Shown here piece by piece: positions 1-12,044 of a DNA stretch of 64,000 bases (position 1 is its first letter; each line of letters starts with the position of its first letter). This DNA is from Forficula auricularia (lineage: Eukaryota; Arthropoda; Insecta; Dermaptera; Forficulidae), in the NCBI GenBank assembly GCA_024734495.1, contig JALMQS010000055.1:8055386-8119385 (forward strand). Reading direction: 5' to 3'. The notes below the pieces were generated by a model that did not search any database, was not told where the DNA came from, and saw only the letters and a list, made by a program, of their open reading frames with translations. The position numbers and the translations under genes were made by a program.

Positions 1-249
1 AATTGTAACATTGTAAGATAAGTATTATTTTGTCATTGTTATCATTAACTATATAATGCTAACTGAAGTGCATGGTAGTATTTTACACGAAATAAAAAAC
101 AGAATTTGCCCCTTGTAATAAATTTAATGCAACTATAATCTGTAACGGATTTTCAAAAAGTGGACTTTTTTGTCATTTAAAAAAATGTTCAAAAATACTT
201 CACCCACAACAACCTAATAAGCACTAAGTGGATTAATTAGTGATTTTGT

Positions 250-537
250 TAAAGGTGAATGGTGTGGGTTCTTGGTCAAACATTTTAAATAAAGTAAAGA
301 AAATTTTTGAAAATTTTTTTACAAACTTTTTAAAATTCAAAATGTAAAATACTAAGTAGGTTTCACATAAATAAAAGATCAGATGCTTGTTTAGCACGAA
401 TCTATATATATTTCGGGGAATAAGCCCATCTTCAGGAGTTCGCAAAGGACACTAATCTTTTATTTATGTGAAATTACCTAGTATTTTATATTTTAAATTT
501 TATAAAGTTTCTAAAAAAATTTCTTTACTTTAATTAG
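250..537. mobile_element. PLE-type pseudo-LTR hairpin with hammerhead
   Basis: This is an inverted repeat. The left arm (about 290-395) and right arm (about 450-535) share the reverse-complementary blocks TTTCACATAAATAAAAGAT and ATACTAAGTAGG. The left end carries GGTGAATGGTGTGGG, a terminus that recurs at about 6877, 18165, 23250, 29491, 35622 and, inverted, near 52570 next to the PLE ORF. The loop holds a hammerhead on the minus strand. I read it as a solo, non-coding PLE terminal unit. The short open frames here are by-products of the hairpin. Confidence 0.6.
397..443 (-). ncRNA. Hammerhead ribozyme, type I, ATATATAT stem III
   Basis: Core CTGAAGA plus one T is followed by stem II GGG/CCC closing a 7-nt loop, then GAAA. 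Stem III is the palindrome ATATATAT and the cleavage base is A. Stem I pairs GCGAA(C)TC with GATTCG, with one bulged C. All invariant hammerhead core positions are present. The extra base after the core is shared with most copies in this window. Confidence 0.78.
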
Positions 538-559
538 TGATTGATTAGGGATCCCTGGA

Positions 560-1354
560 ATAGAATCACTTTCATCTCGAGATTTGAATTTGATGGAATT
601 TTGAGAAGTCGTACACAACATCGACTTCCTTAAGTTTTATTGATAACATTGAGGGGCTAAAACGTAGACTGAGTATGAATAATAGACGGAGATTTCCACC
701 AGGATTTTATTTCTACCTATACCCAAAGTATATCTAAAGTTACCTATTACTGAATTTTAGGTGAGTTTTGTTCTAAAACATTAAAGAAATTAACTAACTC
801 AAGAAGAAAGAGAATAGCTAGTGTGAAAATTCCTTTAGACAACTGAGCAAAAGAGACAGAACAAGATGAGCAAAACAAACATGAGAAAGGAGCCTAGCTC
901 TATGGCTTGAGTTCATCTGTGTATGTATGTATGTGAGTATGTATGTATGTGTGTATTTGTGTGTGTTTGTCACACTCGAAGTCATGACCGCAGCTTTATC
1001 AAATCATTCTCACCTTGCGAAGATAAAACGACATCTTATCTTGCTGAGACGCATGTGACCCCAATAGAATCAGACACAAAGTAGAATATATTAATAAAAA
1101 AGAAAAAAGTTTGATCGATGGAATTAATTCAAAATAATAAGATTACTAAAATTAATATTTAATCAGAGGAATGAATGGATGGATGGGTTGCCTTTTAAGA
1201 AAACATTAAAAAAAAAAAAACTGAAATGAAGAGGCGAATGTTGTTTTAATCTGCTCTCAGTTTTGACAGGCTGTTTAGATATTAATTTTTCTCGATCATT
1301 TCTGAAAGCTGTTCCTTTCAAAGTTATTGAAATTGATAAGCGTGTAATTATATG
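560..1354. other. Unassigned AT-rich stretch
   Basis: I see no coding signal or recognisable element. A GTAT/GTGT microsatellite lies at about 902-970. Confidence 0.5.
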
Positions 1355-1734
1355 CGTAATACCAGAGCTGGGCAGCAACGAAAATACAAGTATTTTAAAA
1401 TACTGTATTGTATTGAGAGTGTTTTGAGTCATAAAAGTACTTTTTTGAAATACAAATTACTTTTTTATAACTATAATTGTACCTCTAATTAGACATTTTA
1501 AATTCAGAATATTGCATTTAACATGAACTATTTATATAATAATTCTATGGGTTTTTTTTATTTAAAATGTTTATGAAATTTAGTTCGAGCTTCTATCAGT
1601 TTTTGAGCTAGTCCGTACATGTAAACTGCTCACACATAAGCACTCACATAACCACAAACATAGGCATTTGACAAAATAATTATTATACCTTAAAATATCA
1701 GTTTTTCGACATTTACACTAATAAAGGCCTTTTG

Positions 1735-1939
1735 CGAGGGGTGAACCGCGACCTAATATGCTGTACACTCTACTTCCACTTGTACTTCCAAATATTTCCA
1801 AGTAATTCCAAATATTTCAAGTACTCCAAATATTTCCAAGTACTTCCAAATATTTCCAAGTACATCCAAATATTTCCAGGTACTTCCAAAATAATTCCAA
1901 AGAGGTGTACACCTACTTCCAATTGCGGATCACCCATCG
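1735..1939. mobile_element. MITE, GAGGGGTGAACCGCG family, 8-bp target duplication
   Basis: The ends read CGAGGGGTGAACCGCGACC and, on the right, GCGGATCACCCATCG, an imperfect inverted terminus. Flanks GCCTTTTG and CTTTTTTG agree at 6 of 8. The interior holds a TACTTCCAAATATTTCCAAG tandem array. Relatives at 6073-6235 and 29781-30781 have clearer ends. An 8-bp duplication suggests hAT mobilisation. Confidence 0.6.
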
Positions 1940-1989
1940 CTTTTTTGTGATTTCACTAGAATTTTTTGTCCAAATAGTTTAAAACCTCT

Positions 1990-2216
1990 TTAAATTAAAG
2001 AGGACAATAAAAGTGCTGCTGGAAAAATAATTATTTTAATTTATTTATAACCAGACTATAGTTTTGAGGGCTTTGCAAGTGTGACACATCAATTCCTGGG
2101 AATCAATTGTAATAGACTAATGAATGGGCAAATCCCTAGAAACTATAGTCTCGTTTTGTCTCTTTTAATTTATAAAATTTCTGCTACTCTCGGCAAAAAT
2201 AAACTTTCAATTTAAA
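1990..2216. mobile_element. PLE-type hairpin, CTCGGCAA terminus, nested
   Basis: The left arm starts AGGACAATAAAAG and the right arm ends CTGCTACTCTCGGCAA. Both are motifs of the unit repeated at 2800-3012, 15335-17798 and 47481-47622. It carries a decayed hammerhead and is inserted in the hAT-like element. Confidence 0.6.
2113..2153 (+). ncRNA. Decayed hammerhead, ACTATAGT type
   Basis: The order is right: core, stem II, GAAA, ACTATAGT, C. The core reads CTAATGA instead of CTGATGA and two extra bases precede GAAA. It is unlikely to cleave. Confidence 0.5.
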
Positions 2217-2799
2217 ACTTTTTGATATGCCTATTTTGAAAAAAAAAACACTTTCTCATTCACGATTTCATAATTTACCCATACTATGTATGGGTAAAGA
2301 AAAATTTAAAAGGTATTCGAGGAAAATTTTGATTGATTCATTTCTAAACATTAGGTATAGGTATATATTTATAAAAATATTTTGTATTTTAACAAAAATT
2401 TCCGAAATATGTATTTTGTATTTTAAAGCTTTTATAAAAGTATTTTGAATTTTGCATTTGAAAAATATAAAATGAATGTATTTCAGTTTTTTGTATTTTT
2501 ATTCTTTTTTTTTAAGTTTTTTGCCCAGCTCTGCCTAATAGGTACTAAGTAAACAGTGAAGAGCAGACGACAAAAAAAGAACGATTATAATATGTGAAGA
2601 TTCGAATTTTTGTTTATTACTAGTTTATAGTATCTTCATTGAAAAATATTAAATTATTAACCTGTCCATATTATAATAGAGTAGATATCTGACGGCTAGT
2701 TTGACATAACCGCTAACTTTCATCCAGGGGTGATATTCACCGGGTACGCACAGGTATGTACATGTTGTTAAAATAAGGACCAGAAAATAATATTGGTTG

Positions 2800-3012
2800 T
2801 TTATTGAAGGAGACAATAAAAGAGTGTGTCTTCTGCTGGAATTATAAATTTTATTTATTTATAACGAGACCATAGTTTCGAGGGCTTTGTCCTCTTCATC
2901 AGTCTATTACAATGGATTCGCAGGAATTAATTTATGAATGCTTTCACACTCTTTTATTGTCTCCTTCAATATATAAAAATTCTGCTACTCTCGGTACAAA
3001 AACTTTCAATTT
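2800..3012. mobile_element. PLE-type hairpin, CTCGGCAA terminus
   Basis: Arms GGAGACAATAAAAGAGTGTG (left) and its complement near 2942-2965 (right) flank a hammerhead. The right end reads CTGCTACTCTCGG. This is the least disturbed copy of the subfamily here. Confidence 0.65.
2865..2908 (-). ncRNA. Hammerhead ribozyme, ACTATAGT type
   Basis: Core CTGATGA plus A is followed by stem II GAGG/CCTC with loop ACAAAGC, then GAAA. Stem III is ACTATGGT, one change from the palindrome, and the cleavage base is C. Stem I is only GA/TC next to the core. Confidence 0.7.
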
Positions 3013-3254
3013 AATTAGTTGTTTAACTCTAAAAGATTAATTTAATTGAAAAATCACAACGAAGGGATGTTAGGAGATTGAGTGTTTCGCGCAAATGAGG
3101 CTTTCGTGAGGATTATTGTATTTAGCTATCTCTAATACAGAGAAAGATACGATTCCAGGCAATCAAGTGAGCTAGATGAGACTGAATCTCTTATTAGTTT
3201 CCCATGATAACTCGTAGAGTAAAGTGAGCTTTTGAAGGATTCAAATAGAATCAA

Positions 3255-3705
3255 GATATCAATTTGTCGATGGTAATAGATTCAAATTTTCTTAGAAAAT
3301 CATAACATGGTGTCATCTATTAAATCCGATGGAATGGAATATTTTTAATTATATGTCAGAGGGGTTGTGTTTCACCCTTCGGGAATAGAACCCAGTGCCA
3401 GTAACAGCAATCCGGACCATCTAGCTCAGCTCAACGACCTTAGTTTAAATTATATGGCGTGGCTAATGTTTAAATTTAGAATCACTAAATCGAGAAATTT
3501 TACAAATTAAGATAACAATATTTGAGTAAAATATTTAACGAGTTTACATATGTCAGAGAGGTTCGCATCCCGCAGGTGAGCCAGATGGCCCGGATCGATG
3601 TTACTGACACTCGGGTTCTATTCCCGGGGTGACATATAATTAAAAATATTTCATTCCATCGAGTTTAATAGATGACACCATCTTATGATTTTCTAAGAAT
3701 CAATA
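3255..3705. repeat. Foldback repeat with tRNA-like modules in both arms
   Basis: Arms at about 3285-3440 and 3545-3705 are reverse complements, sharing ATGGTGTCATCTATTAAA and AATATTTTTAATTATATGTC. Each arm has a tRNA-like module with a B-box-like GGGTTCTATTCCC and the block GCCAGATGGCCCGG or its variant. The family recurs at 15370-15602, 39788-39955 and 60627-60697. A pol III SINE that inserted in opposite orientations, or folded back on itself, would give this shape. Confidence 0.55.
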
Positions 3706-3715
3706 CAAATCACGT

Positions 3716-4206
3716 CATTCATATGGTAGAAATTAAAAAAAGGAAAGATGAGAATTTCCTTCCTGCATGAATTCAAATGTTTATAAAATTTTATTAAATT
3801 TCTGTGGCCGAAATGTTTTTTTTTTCTATTATTTCCAAAATTAAGTACTGATTATATTCTGGGTTTTCTATCTTCAAAGTTTCCATTTGAAAAATAGGGA
3901 AAATCTTAGAAAAAATTGAAACCTCATAAAACTTGATTTATTTATTTATATACCTACCATAATTATTACTAACCAGCTGAAATCAGGGCACACAAGTTTG
4001 TATTAATAAACTGTAACTATTTGTGTTGAATTCCATTCTAGCTCAAACTGTTTGCTAATGAAAAATTTTTCAAATCACCAAATTCGCAGAGAAAGAAAAA
4101 GTATCGAGTCTTGAAAAGTTTTCACTAGAATAACTCCTTTGAAATTATTTTTTAGAAACCTAATTGTTAAATACTATTGAATTTTTATTGTTTATTAATT
4201 TGTTTA
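3716..4206. other. Unassigned AT-rich stretch
   Basis: I see no gene or recognisable element. Confidence 0.5.
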
Positions 4207-4210
4207 TTAA

Positions 4211-4729
4211 GGTAGCTCTTTCGCGACAATCCACAGATAAAGTTTTAGCCTCGTAACCACTCTATACATATGAACGGTGCTAAAATTTTAGGTTAAGTTT
4301 TTTAACGTGACTGTACTTTTCACACTACTATATCCTTTTTATGAATGGATCGTTTCCAAACGATTGATCTTATTTATATCCCCTCCACTAAAAATAATCG
4401 CCCAAATATGTTTTTTTATTTTTTATCAAAACTACGAGGTAAATAATTTCAATTTTTTTTAAGCTACTCCGAATATATTATTCTAACAAATATTAGTTTT
4501 TCATCAAGATAGTGAAAGTCCTTCAATGAAAACAAATAAAATATTGATCATTTTCCCACCCTTTCCCAAATTACCATATGTAAAAAAATTCCATTTTTAA
4601 TGGCAATTATTTCATGTCTGATGTGGTAAATCGTCTTCAAATTTTAACAGTGTGTTTATTATGCTTTTAATGACTTATCTTCCAAGTTTCGAAGACTTCT
4701 TGAATTTTTGCATTTATGAAAGAACTACC
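4211..4729. mobile_element. TTAA-flanked TIR element, GGTAGYTCTTTC subfamily
   Basis: TTAA at 4207 precedes GGTAGCTCTTTCGCG, and the right end GAAAGAACTACC precedes TCAA (one change from TTAA). Ends and target fit a piggyBac-like or other TTAA-targeting non-autonomous transposon. No transposase is present. The interior matches the centre of the larger copy at 32112-33866. Confidence 0.6.
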
Positions 4730-4735
4730 TCAAGT

Positions 4736-5214
4736 AGTTTTTTAATCAAAACATTTCAAAAATAACCCATATTTTTACTTCATCTAAAAAGTAGCAGAGC
4801 GAAGTTTTATCGGATAAAGAAGTGTTGTTTTTTTTAATATTCATTTGTACACAGTTGAGCATTCCATGTTTACTTGAATTCCTCAGTTTGTAAATTAATT
4901 ATTATTTTTTGTTTTCTTTAACAAATTATTTTATTTTTCTAAAACTGTCAACTAGCAGGAGATGACGATATAAGCGAATCAAGATGGACAGGTAGATACT
5001 TGAAAATGAATTACAACTATTAGTCTCCTTGAATTGCATCCTCTATTCAGAATATATTGATGCAAGTATCTTTATAGGAAAAAAGAAACAAGATTAACAG
5101 GTGGAATAGGGGAAATAAACTGTCCAATCAGAGTTATTTTCGCTTCAAGATTTCGATGTTTTTTTACGTTTTATTTACTTATTTTTTTTATTTAAGCTTT
5201 TTTATTCGATTGAG
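4736..5214. other. Unassigned AT-rich stretch
   Basis: No coding or repeat signal was recognised. Confidence 0.5.
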
Positions 5215-5375
5215 TGTGCTTGTCACGTGGAGTGTGTGGCGCACCAACGACCACCAGACAGAGCCTTGTCTTCAGCTTCGGTATTCGTTCCACTTGATTA
5301 ATATTTAGCACGCATTCAACTCTCTGGCGCCGCGAGGTGCACCAGCAATTCGTTGAAATGGACAAGAAAAAAAAA
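5215..5375 (+). other. GC-rich island, possible promoter or first exon
   Basis: About 150 bp stands out from AT-rich surroundings. It contains CACGTG (an E-box palindrome), TGGCGCACC and TCTGGCGCCGCGAGG, followed by an ATG in the good context GAAATGG at about 5357. The frame encodes about 29 lysine-rich residues before a stop. It could be a host 5' exon or remnant TE sequence. There is no protein similarity to support either. Confidence 0.2.
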
Positions 5376-5837
5376 TCAACATCATTTCTGTTTATAGTTT
5401 CAGAGAAATTGAAAAAAAAATGTTATGACAAAGTTGGAAAATAATTCGACACAATTGGAATTTGTCAAAAGGTTGAAACATGAACAAAAAAATAGAACAA
5501 AAGTAAGGCCCAAAACAATAATTATTAAGATTAATACAATTTATTTTTCCTTGAAAAGAGCGAGATTAGCAGAGAATCAATGAGGTTGTCTATATACTTA
5601 CAGGGTTATTGGTAATTTAGTAGATATCGTATATAAGAGGTTATTGGTAATTCGATAGATTCCTTGAAAGGGATTATACTATAGGTAATTTCAAATAAAT
5701 TTGACCCTATGAGCCCGGGGTCATAAATCATTAGTTTTGGAGTTATCTCAGTTTTAATTTTGAGATTGTTCCTCCGCTTGATGCAAATAAACATGAACAT
5801 ACCAAATATAAATATGTATACGTTTAATTTATTTGTC

Positions 5838-5878
5838 TGGGACTATAGTTTCGAAGGTTGATCTTCATCATCTTTTCA
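5838..5878 (-). ncRNA. Decayed hammerhead, ACTATAGT type
   Basis: Stem II remnants, GAAAC and the ACTATAGT stem III are present. The 5' core reads AGATGATGA, having lost the CT of CTGATGA. Confidence 0.45.
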
Positions 5879-6044
5879 ATTTTAAATATGTTATCTGTTA
5901 TTTCACATGGGTTCAAAATTACCAATTGGATATAGAAAAATTCATTTTGTTGTTATAGCAAATGATTGTTAAGTTGCAATAAAAACAAATGTAATTTTTC
6001 TATAACCCATGAGAAATAACAAATAAATATATCTATTTGAAAAG

Positions 6045-6251
6045 ACTGATGATGAAGGTCAACCTTCGAAACCGAGGAGTGAACCGCGATTGGAATCAAG
6101 TTGTACACCGTCTTTCGAATTGTTTGGAATTACTGGAATTCATTAGATAATCTATTGTCATCTATTTTCTTCTACTTGGAAATGAAAGTGAGAAGTGGAA
6201 GTGATACACGATTTTAGGTCGCGGTTCACCCCTAGTTCGAAACTATAGTCT
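6045..6251 (+). ncRNA. Hammerhead split by a MITE
   Basis: The first part has core CTGATGA plus T, stem II GAAGGT/ACCTTC and GAAAC. The insert at 6073-6235 follows. After it TTCGAAAC is repeated, then TATAGTC. The ribozyme was intact in sequence before the insertion. Confidence 0.7.
6073..6235. mobile_element. 163-bp MITE in a ribozyme, perfect 8-bp duplication
   Basis: The ends are CGAGGAGTGAACCGCGA and the reverse complement of CTAGGGGTGAACCGCGAC. TTCGAAAC flanks it exactly on both sides (6065-6072 and 6236-6243). There is no coding capacity. The 8-bp duplication points to a hAT-type transposase acting in trans. Confidence 0.8.
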
Positions 6252-6870
6252 CATACAAATAAATTATATGTATATAGTACATATTTTATCAAAAGGGTGA
6301 AACATATATTTGGTATGTATTATGGTTATTTGCAACAAGAAGAGGACAACCTAATTTATTTCCCTTTATATACAATTTTTCCATCTAAATTAAATTAAAA
6401 TAAAGACCCAATTAGTAAATTAAATCAATCAAATGTGATACCTATATTTAATTACATGTATTGATTGTACTAAATAATATATTGAATTGGCACTACAGAA
6501 GGCCCAATGATAAAAATAATCATTTACGAACATCATAAAAGGTCTATTATTAAAAAGGCTATAAAAGCCCTAGCGCAACATACACAGAAGGAAAATCATA
6601 ATTTTGATTTTGGGAATTTTTTAATATTGCATTTTGAAAGCTTTAACACAGATACCTTCAACTCCGACCCAAATCCCTAAAATTTCTTCTTTTCACGATT
6701 CAAGAATCCACTAAGGATTAAAGAGGTTGAAACTTTTTGGTGGAATTTTTTCTTGTATCAAAATCATTATAGAAAAATTTAAATAAAAAAATAACTTCTA
6801 GTAAATCCCTTCAAGAAATTTAAAAATTAAAAATTTTATCAGCTACATATCTATCTACAGTTTTTTTTTA

Positions 6871-7075
6871 CTTAGAGAAAGTGGTGTAGGTTTTAGGTGA
6901 AACATGATATTAATTAATAAAGTAAAGGGTGTGTAGTTTCACAGTGAATGAAATAAAACTCAAAGAGATTTATACAAACTCAATATATTTCGGATTATTA
7001 GTCCATCATCAGGAGTTTACAGGTTAAAACTGAGACAGTTCATGTGAAACTACACACCCTTTACTTTATTAATTT
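6871..7075. mobile_element. PLE-type hairpin, GGTGAAACAT terminus
   Basis: It begins with GTGGTGTAGGTTTTAGGTG. The arms AATAAAGTAAAGGGTGTGTA and its complement at about 7047-7072 flank a hammerhead. A hammerhead-less copy in reverse order lies at 26947-27046. Confidence 0.65.
6974..7020 (-). ncRNA. Hammerhead ribozyme, ATATAT stem III, intact
   Basis: Core CTGATGA plus T is followed by stem II GGA/TCC with loop CTAATAA, then GAAA. Stem III is the palindrome ATATAT and the cleavage base is T. Stem I pairs AAACTC with GAGTTT perfectly, with two further wobble pairs. It has one of the best stem I helices in the window. Confidence 0.82.
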
Positions 7076-7079
7076 CTAT

Positions 7080-8640
7080 CTACAGTATCTATAGGTACCT
7101 TGTAAGATGACCAGTCTCTATTAGATTACTCCGACACTACTCTACGGATCATCATGATTTTACCTTAAATATTATGTGTATAGTACACTGTTAAAAAAAA
7201 TTCTAAATTTACTATATGTTTACAATACAAATAGATAGTAAATGTACAAGATTGTGTATAGTAAAAAAAATCCTTGCGACAGGCCGTAGGAAGAGGTAGA
7301 TTTCGAAGGGGCTCTACCCCTCTTTAGACTGTTTCTTTCAAAAACTTTTCAGACACAAGTTGTAGAGGTTAATAAGTAGAATATTAGCCATTTGCAACCA
7401 AATTGGTATCATTCATATAAACGTTGTTATGAATTTTTTAAGATTTCAACCCCCTTGGGGCTGAAGTCACCAAAAACTAATCAGTTCTTGTGTACATCAA
7501 GACTAAATTTTGTGCCAAATTTTATTTCAATCGGTTGAACGCTGCGGCCTGTATCGCACCCACAAAATTGTGATTCATACCCCCCCCCCACACACATACC
7601 TACATATTGTTATATATATTATATATGTATATTGTATAAACTCTTGAATGGGGGGTGGTTTTGGGTTTTAGGGGCCATGATCGGAAATCTTCGAAATCTA
7701 CCTAAAAAATACTACTTTTATTATAATAGTAAAATCACATTAACTCATTGCAAAAATACAAAAATAAATTTAAACTTTACTTTTTTCATGTATTAATTAT
7801 ATATGTATTACTAAAAAATATGTTGTAAGATTACAATACTGGAATGTAATATTACTAAAAAAATTTGAAGCCGGACTTCCCATTTTTTATAGTAAAATTA
7901 TATAAGAAATTTTCAACAGTAGACATCTGTACATTCATCATTCAAAACAGTCTTTTTGATTCTTAGCAGAGTAACATTTTTGCACTTTAGCGTACTCTTT
8001 TCATACTATTTATTGACTCTTAAAGATGATTCCACATTCTAATTGAATAATCTATTTAGTAGCATATTGTGTAGAGGTACTTGTTGTGTTAATGAAACGG
8101 AGGTTCTCGGTTCGCACCTTGGCGCGGGTCGTGGGAGCTTCACACGCCACTAGGTGCCCTATTGGTGTCATAAAGCCCCCCTCCCTTCACCCCTAAAAAA
8201 ATTAAACAAATAATATAAGAAAAAAAGAATCTAAACTCATCATCAAGCCTTGAATTTATTCACAGCTGTCAATCAACGCTCACTATTTAATTAATGAAAA
8301 AATACCATTCAATGTCTATTCTACTGTTTTTCATTCAACTCAATTGAGTTCTCAAAGAATGTGTTTGTTTTTTTAGTTGACTATTGTATAAATATTGACA
8401 TGTTAAAATTCTTTTTTTGTTCATTTGTATCTTGGTATGCGATTTATGAATTAATTAATAAAAAAACTTTTTCGAAACTATTTTCGTAACATGTTCAACG
8501 AGGGTTTGCGAAAATAAATCGTGGTGATATCGTTTAAATGTTATTAAGTTATTATTAATACTAGCTAAATGACACAGCGTTGTACTTATTAAGAACAATA
8601 AGAATAAAAAAAATAAACATAAATCTTTATTGAAAAAATA
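7080..8640. other. Unassigned stretch with a weak tRNA-like fragment
   Basis: No gene was recognised. GGTTCTCGGTTCGCACC at about 8100-8117 resembles a pol III B box and is followed by a GC-richer block to about 8200. It may be a SINE remnant. Confidence 0.3.
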
Positions 8641-8649
8641 CAAATCTCA

Positions 8650-9300
8650 AACTAGTAATAGGCCAGGCAAATTAGACCGGAAAATGAGAGAATTGTTCTA
8701 CGATTTTATAGCCCAGGCAAATTAGACTTCTGATAGCCAATAAATATGCACAAGCTGGAAATAATTTAATCGACGTTAAACATCCCAATTAAGATTTATA
8801 TGAGTTTTCGACGGTTTCTGGCTGGTGCTAAGTTTTTGAGGTCCTAAAAACCAAGAAAATTTTGCAACTATTATGGGGGTCAGCAACAAAATTCGAAGAG
8901 TGGTTTCTTGTGACCACCTAATGAGCATAATTCCCTTTTCGGCCAAGTTGGTAAAAATTGCCTATCTTTTACGATCAATTATGGCTAAGCGGCTTAACCA
9001 ATTTTAACTTTTAAGTACGGTATTTGACGCAAATTTTATGCTCTTTCGTTTTGCTGAGTGAAATTTTATGTAGGATGGATGGTTTTCTAGTTATAAGCAA
9101 AAATCTGAAAAATAATTCGTGCTGTTTAGGCCCTCAAAAATTTAGCACCATCTAGAAACCGTCGCAAACCCATATACCACTCTTATTTGGGATGCCTAAC
9201 TCCGATTAAAATTATTTCCAGCTTGTTCAAATTTATTGGCTATCAGAAGTTTAATTTGCCTGGGCTATAAAAACGTAGGACAATTCTCTTCTTTGTGATT
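8650..9300. mobile_element. Palindromic TIR element, CCCAGGCAAATTA ends
   Basis: GCCCAGGCAAATTAGACTTC at about 8711 is matched by its complement at about 9246-9265, and pairing continues inward through CCAATAAAT and CCAGCTTG. The outer flanks AGAGAATTGT and TATAAAA also mirror. It has no coding content. The superfamily is not assigned. Confidence 0.55.
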
Positions 9301-12044
9301 TTTAATTCAAAAATTCTTCCCAAGATCCTCGCAAAAACATTACCCATTTGAATCAAAGGAAGGAGTGTCTATTTATTAGATCTTATGATTTGTGAGACTG
9401 GAATTATCTACCTGTTTTAATCCAATACGATTCACTCCATTAAGTTCTAAGCTTCATAAATATCTCCGACTTCGAATCCTCAAGATACAAGATTCAATTA
9501 ATTCTGATTTATATATCTACAACTATTTGTTGCATATTTGATACTTTGGTTGAGTTGTTTATCAAAAGAGAAGTTTTGAGGGAAACCAACTAGATTGCAC
9601 ATTGTTAATGAGGAAAAAATTATCAGAATGCCCGACATTTCGACATTTAATTCAGAGGTTGTTTTCAAGTACTGTGTGGGAAATATTTTAATCGACTGAG
9701 AGTTGTATAGATGTTTAATCTTTTATGCATTTTTTGATAAAAAATACAAAAGTTTTTTAAATCTTTTAGTGGTTATAATTTGTGGTGATGAGTAAATAAA
9801 AATTAATTTTATCGAACAAAAAAAATCATAAGAAACATTTAGCCAACTCTAATATGAATTTAAATACAATCTAAAAACAATTTTTAAGATACTTCTTAAC
9901 AAGCATGACAGAGCATGCTCAAAAGATAATTACAGGACATTTTCTTAAAATGATTATGATTATATTAATTTTTTTTAATCAAATCACGAAAATTGCCAAA
10001 TGATGGAGTTTAAATGCACCTTGTACCTATAGTAGAAAAATAATTATTTCTTGTTTTTCCTAAGATTCTTTTTTATGCGTTAAAGATTTCCGAGATTAAG
10101 TTATTAGAATAATTCAAGTTTGTTGATGTTTAATGTTCATTTAATAAAAGAATAAAAAAAAGATAAAGAAAGAACATGAACAAGTTTTAACTGTGTTTGT
10201 TCCGCCGGCCTATGCGTGGTCCCACCTTCAAACTTTGCACAATTTAATTGGATTAATTATTTTATATTTAATAATGAGGTTACTGGTACGACGGCTTTAA
10301 TATGTACCTACTTACTTGCAATATTTAATCAGAGATTTTGATTTTAATTATTTAATTAAATTTTAAATAACCACCTGTTGATAGAACCATTATTTATAGT
10401 TGTAAAACTTCCTCAGAATCAAAGACCTCGTCTATAAAATTTCAGAATTTTGATGATTTTATGCTTTTCATGAGATGCACGTAAAAGCCACCCTCAAAGA
10501 GTTTTTAATGGATCAGATAATTTATTGTTTTGAAAAGATCTTCAAGCTGAGAGTAGTTTTTGATTTTTAAGATTGGATCAAAGAGAGTGTCCTCTGCTTT
10601 ATGAAAATAAATTGTTCGTTAGAACCGATACGCTTACTTACAAATGAATCTTCATTCAATGATTAAGTGAAAAAATAAAATGTATAGTATAGATAATACA
10701 AGTGTGTTTGGTACTCGCATACTGAAGGTTCCGTACATTATATCTGCCAAAATAGTTAAGATATAATATTTGTTCTTATTTTTCGTTGATAAGAAGAGAA
10801 TAAGAGAATAATCTGAATTTTTTCAATTCTAATTTAAGCCAGTTCTGGGTGCCGACAGTACAAAAATCACATAAACATGGCTAATTTGCTTTTTCTCACA
10901 CCGTTATTTTAAAGAGATTTAAGTATAAGAAAAATCGGACCAATTTTACTTAAGATCATTAAACAAATATCTCACACTATGATAAAAAATATATATATAT
11001 ATATATTTATGACCCCACAAAAAACGACCTTAAATCGATTACATTCTTAATATTCTTTTTGACTTATGTGAAAATGAATATATATGGTATATCTGCAAAT
11101 TTCAAGTTTGCATCTTATTTAATATACGAGCTTCTAATCTGAAAGACAAACAGGCAGGAAAAAAGACAATGTATCACCACTATAAAAATAGTTTTAGTTT
11201 CTAGTTTTACATATGAAAGGAACCCTAAAACGAGTGAAAATGAACACCAAACATTTGAATCTATACTCTCTATAAAAAAATCAAATATATATGAATTAAT
11301 TTGAAGACATCCTCTTTGACTTATTTTATTTATTTGTATAAAATATATATGTAGATGGAAGAATGTGTTACGTCAAAAAAAGAGCAGCACCTGTAAGTCG
11401 AAGATTTACCATGGTATTGGAAAAAGAAGAGGAAGAAATTTCAAGGCTTGGGCTTCAGAGTCGATCGGTCTAATCATCAGAAGAAGGGAAATGAAAAAAA
11501 TCTAGCGATTCTGAAAATTTCATGACAGTATAAATTCAAAAAACTATATAAATAACGTCTATTCGAAAAAATTCAGTTATCTAGGTCTTCTAAGCTTTCA
11601 ATAGTAATTATTTTTTAATTGAGTTAAGGTTTTAAAGTTGGAGGAAGGAAGAAAAAGCCTTCTAAATAAATGTCATTTGTACAAAAAGTAATAAATTGAA
11701 ATGGATATGTATACACCTAAGGCTCATATAAGTGTCTCAGAAAATGTTTCCTTTTCAAATTTTTACAATACTTTAACTTACTAATATGTAAGAGAAAGTA
11801 TAAATCTATAAATTTAGTTAAGCACTATGGTAGAGAAAATAAATTAAACTCCGTGTTATTTGGTTGCCGATATACAGGGGCTTGCGAAAATTCGATATTA
11901 GCTTCCATTAATATAATATATTAGAAGAATATTAAAAATTTTCTAGAACTTTAACCATAGATAATTAATTAATTTAAAAATTAAACTTGTACATATCACA
12001 TTTCTTTCACTTAATACTCGTATTAGTTATAATTCAAAACTGAA
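9301..12044. other. Long AT-rich stretch without recognised features
   Basis: I see no gene, no strong inverted repeat and no RNA gene. There is a short AT microsatellite at about 10990. Confidence 0.5.

Larger units (their letters stand above)
1363..2533. mobile_element. Non-autonomous hAT-like element with two nested insertions
   Basis: The left end CAGAGCTGGGC and right end GCCCAGCTCTG are perfect inverted termini of the hAT type. The flanking 8-mers CGTAATAC and CCTAATAG match at 6 of 8 positions, as expected of an aged 8-bp duplication. The interior consists of repeated TAAAATAC-type blocks with no transposase. Two later insertions interrupt it, at 1735-1939 and 1990-2216. A truncated relative starts at 23115. 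Confidence 0.65.
5558..6370. mobile_element. PLE-type palindrome, GATGCAAATAAAC subfamily
   Basis: The left arm holds AATCAATGAGGTTGTC and GATGCAAATAAACATG. The right arm holds GACTATAGTTTCG and AGGACAACCT in complement. Hammerheads sit in both arms on opposite strands. The left arm has extra sequence at about 5590-5765, and the right hammerhead is split by a MITE. Other copies are at 18030-18800, 19383-20105, 54000-54910 and 62390-62825. Confidence 0.6.

Noticed and set aside
11455..11495. Minus-strand CTGATGATTAGACC as a hammerhead core
   Set aside because: No GAAA follows and stem II does not close.
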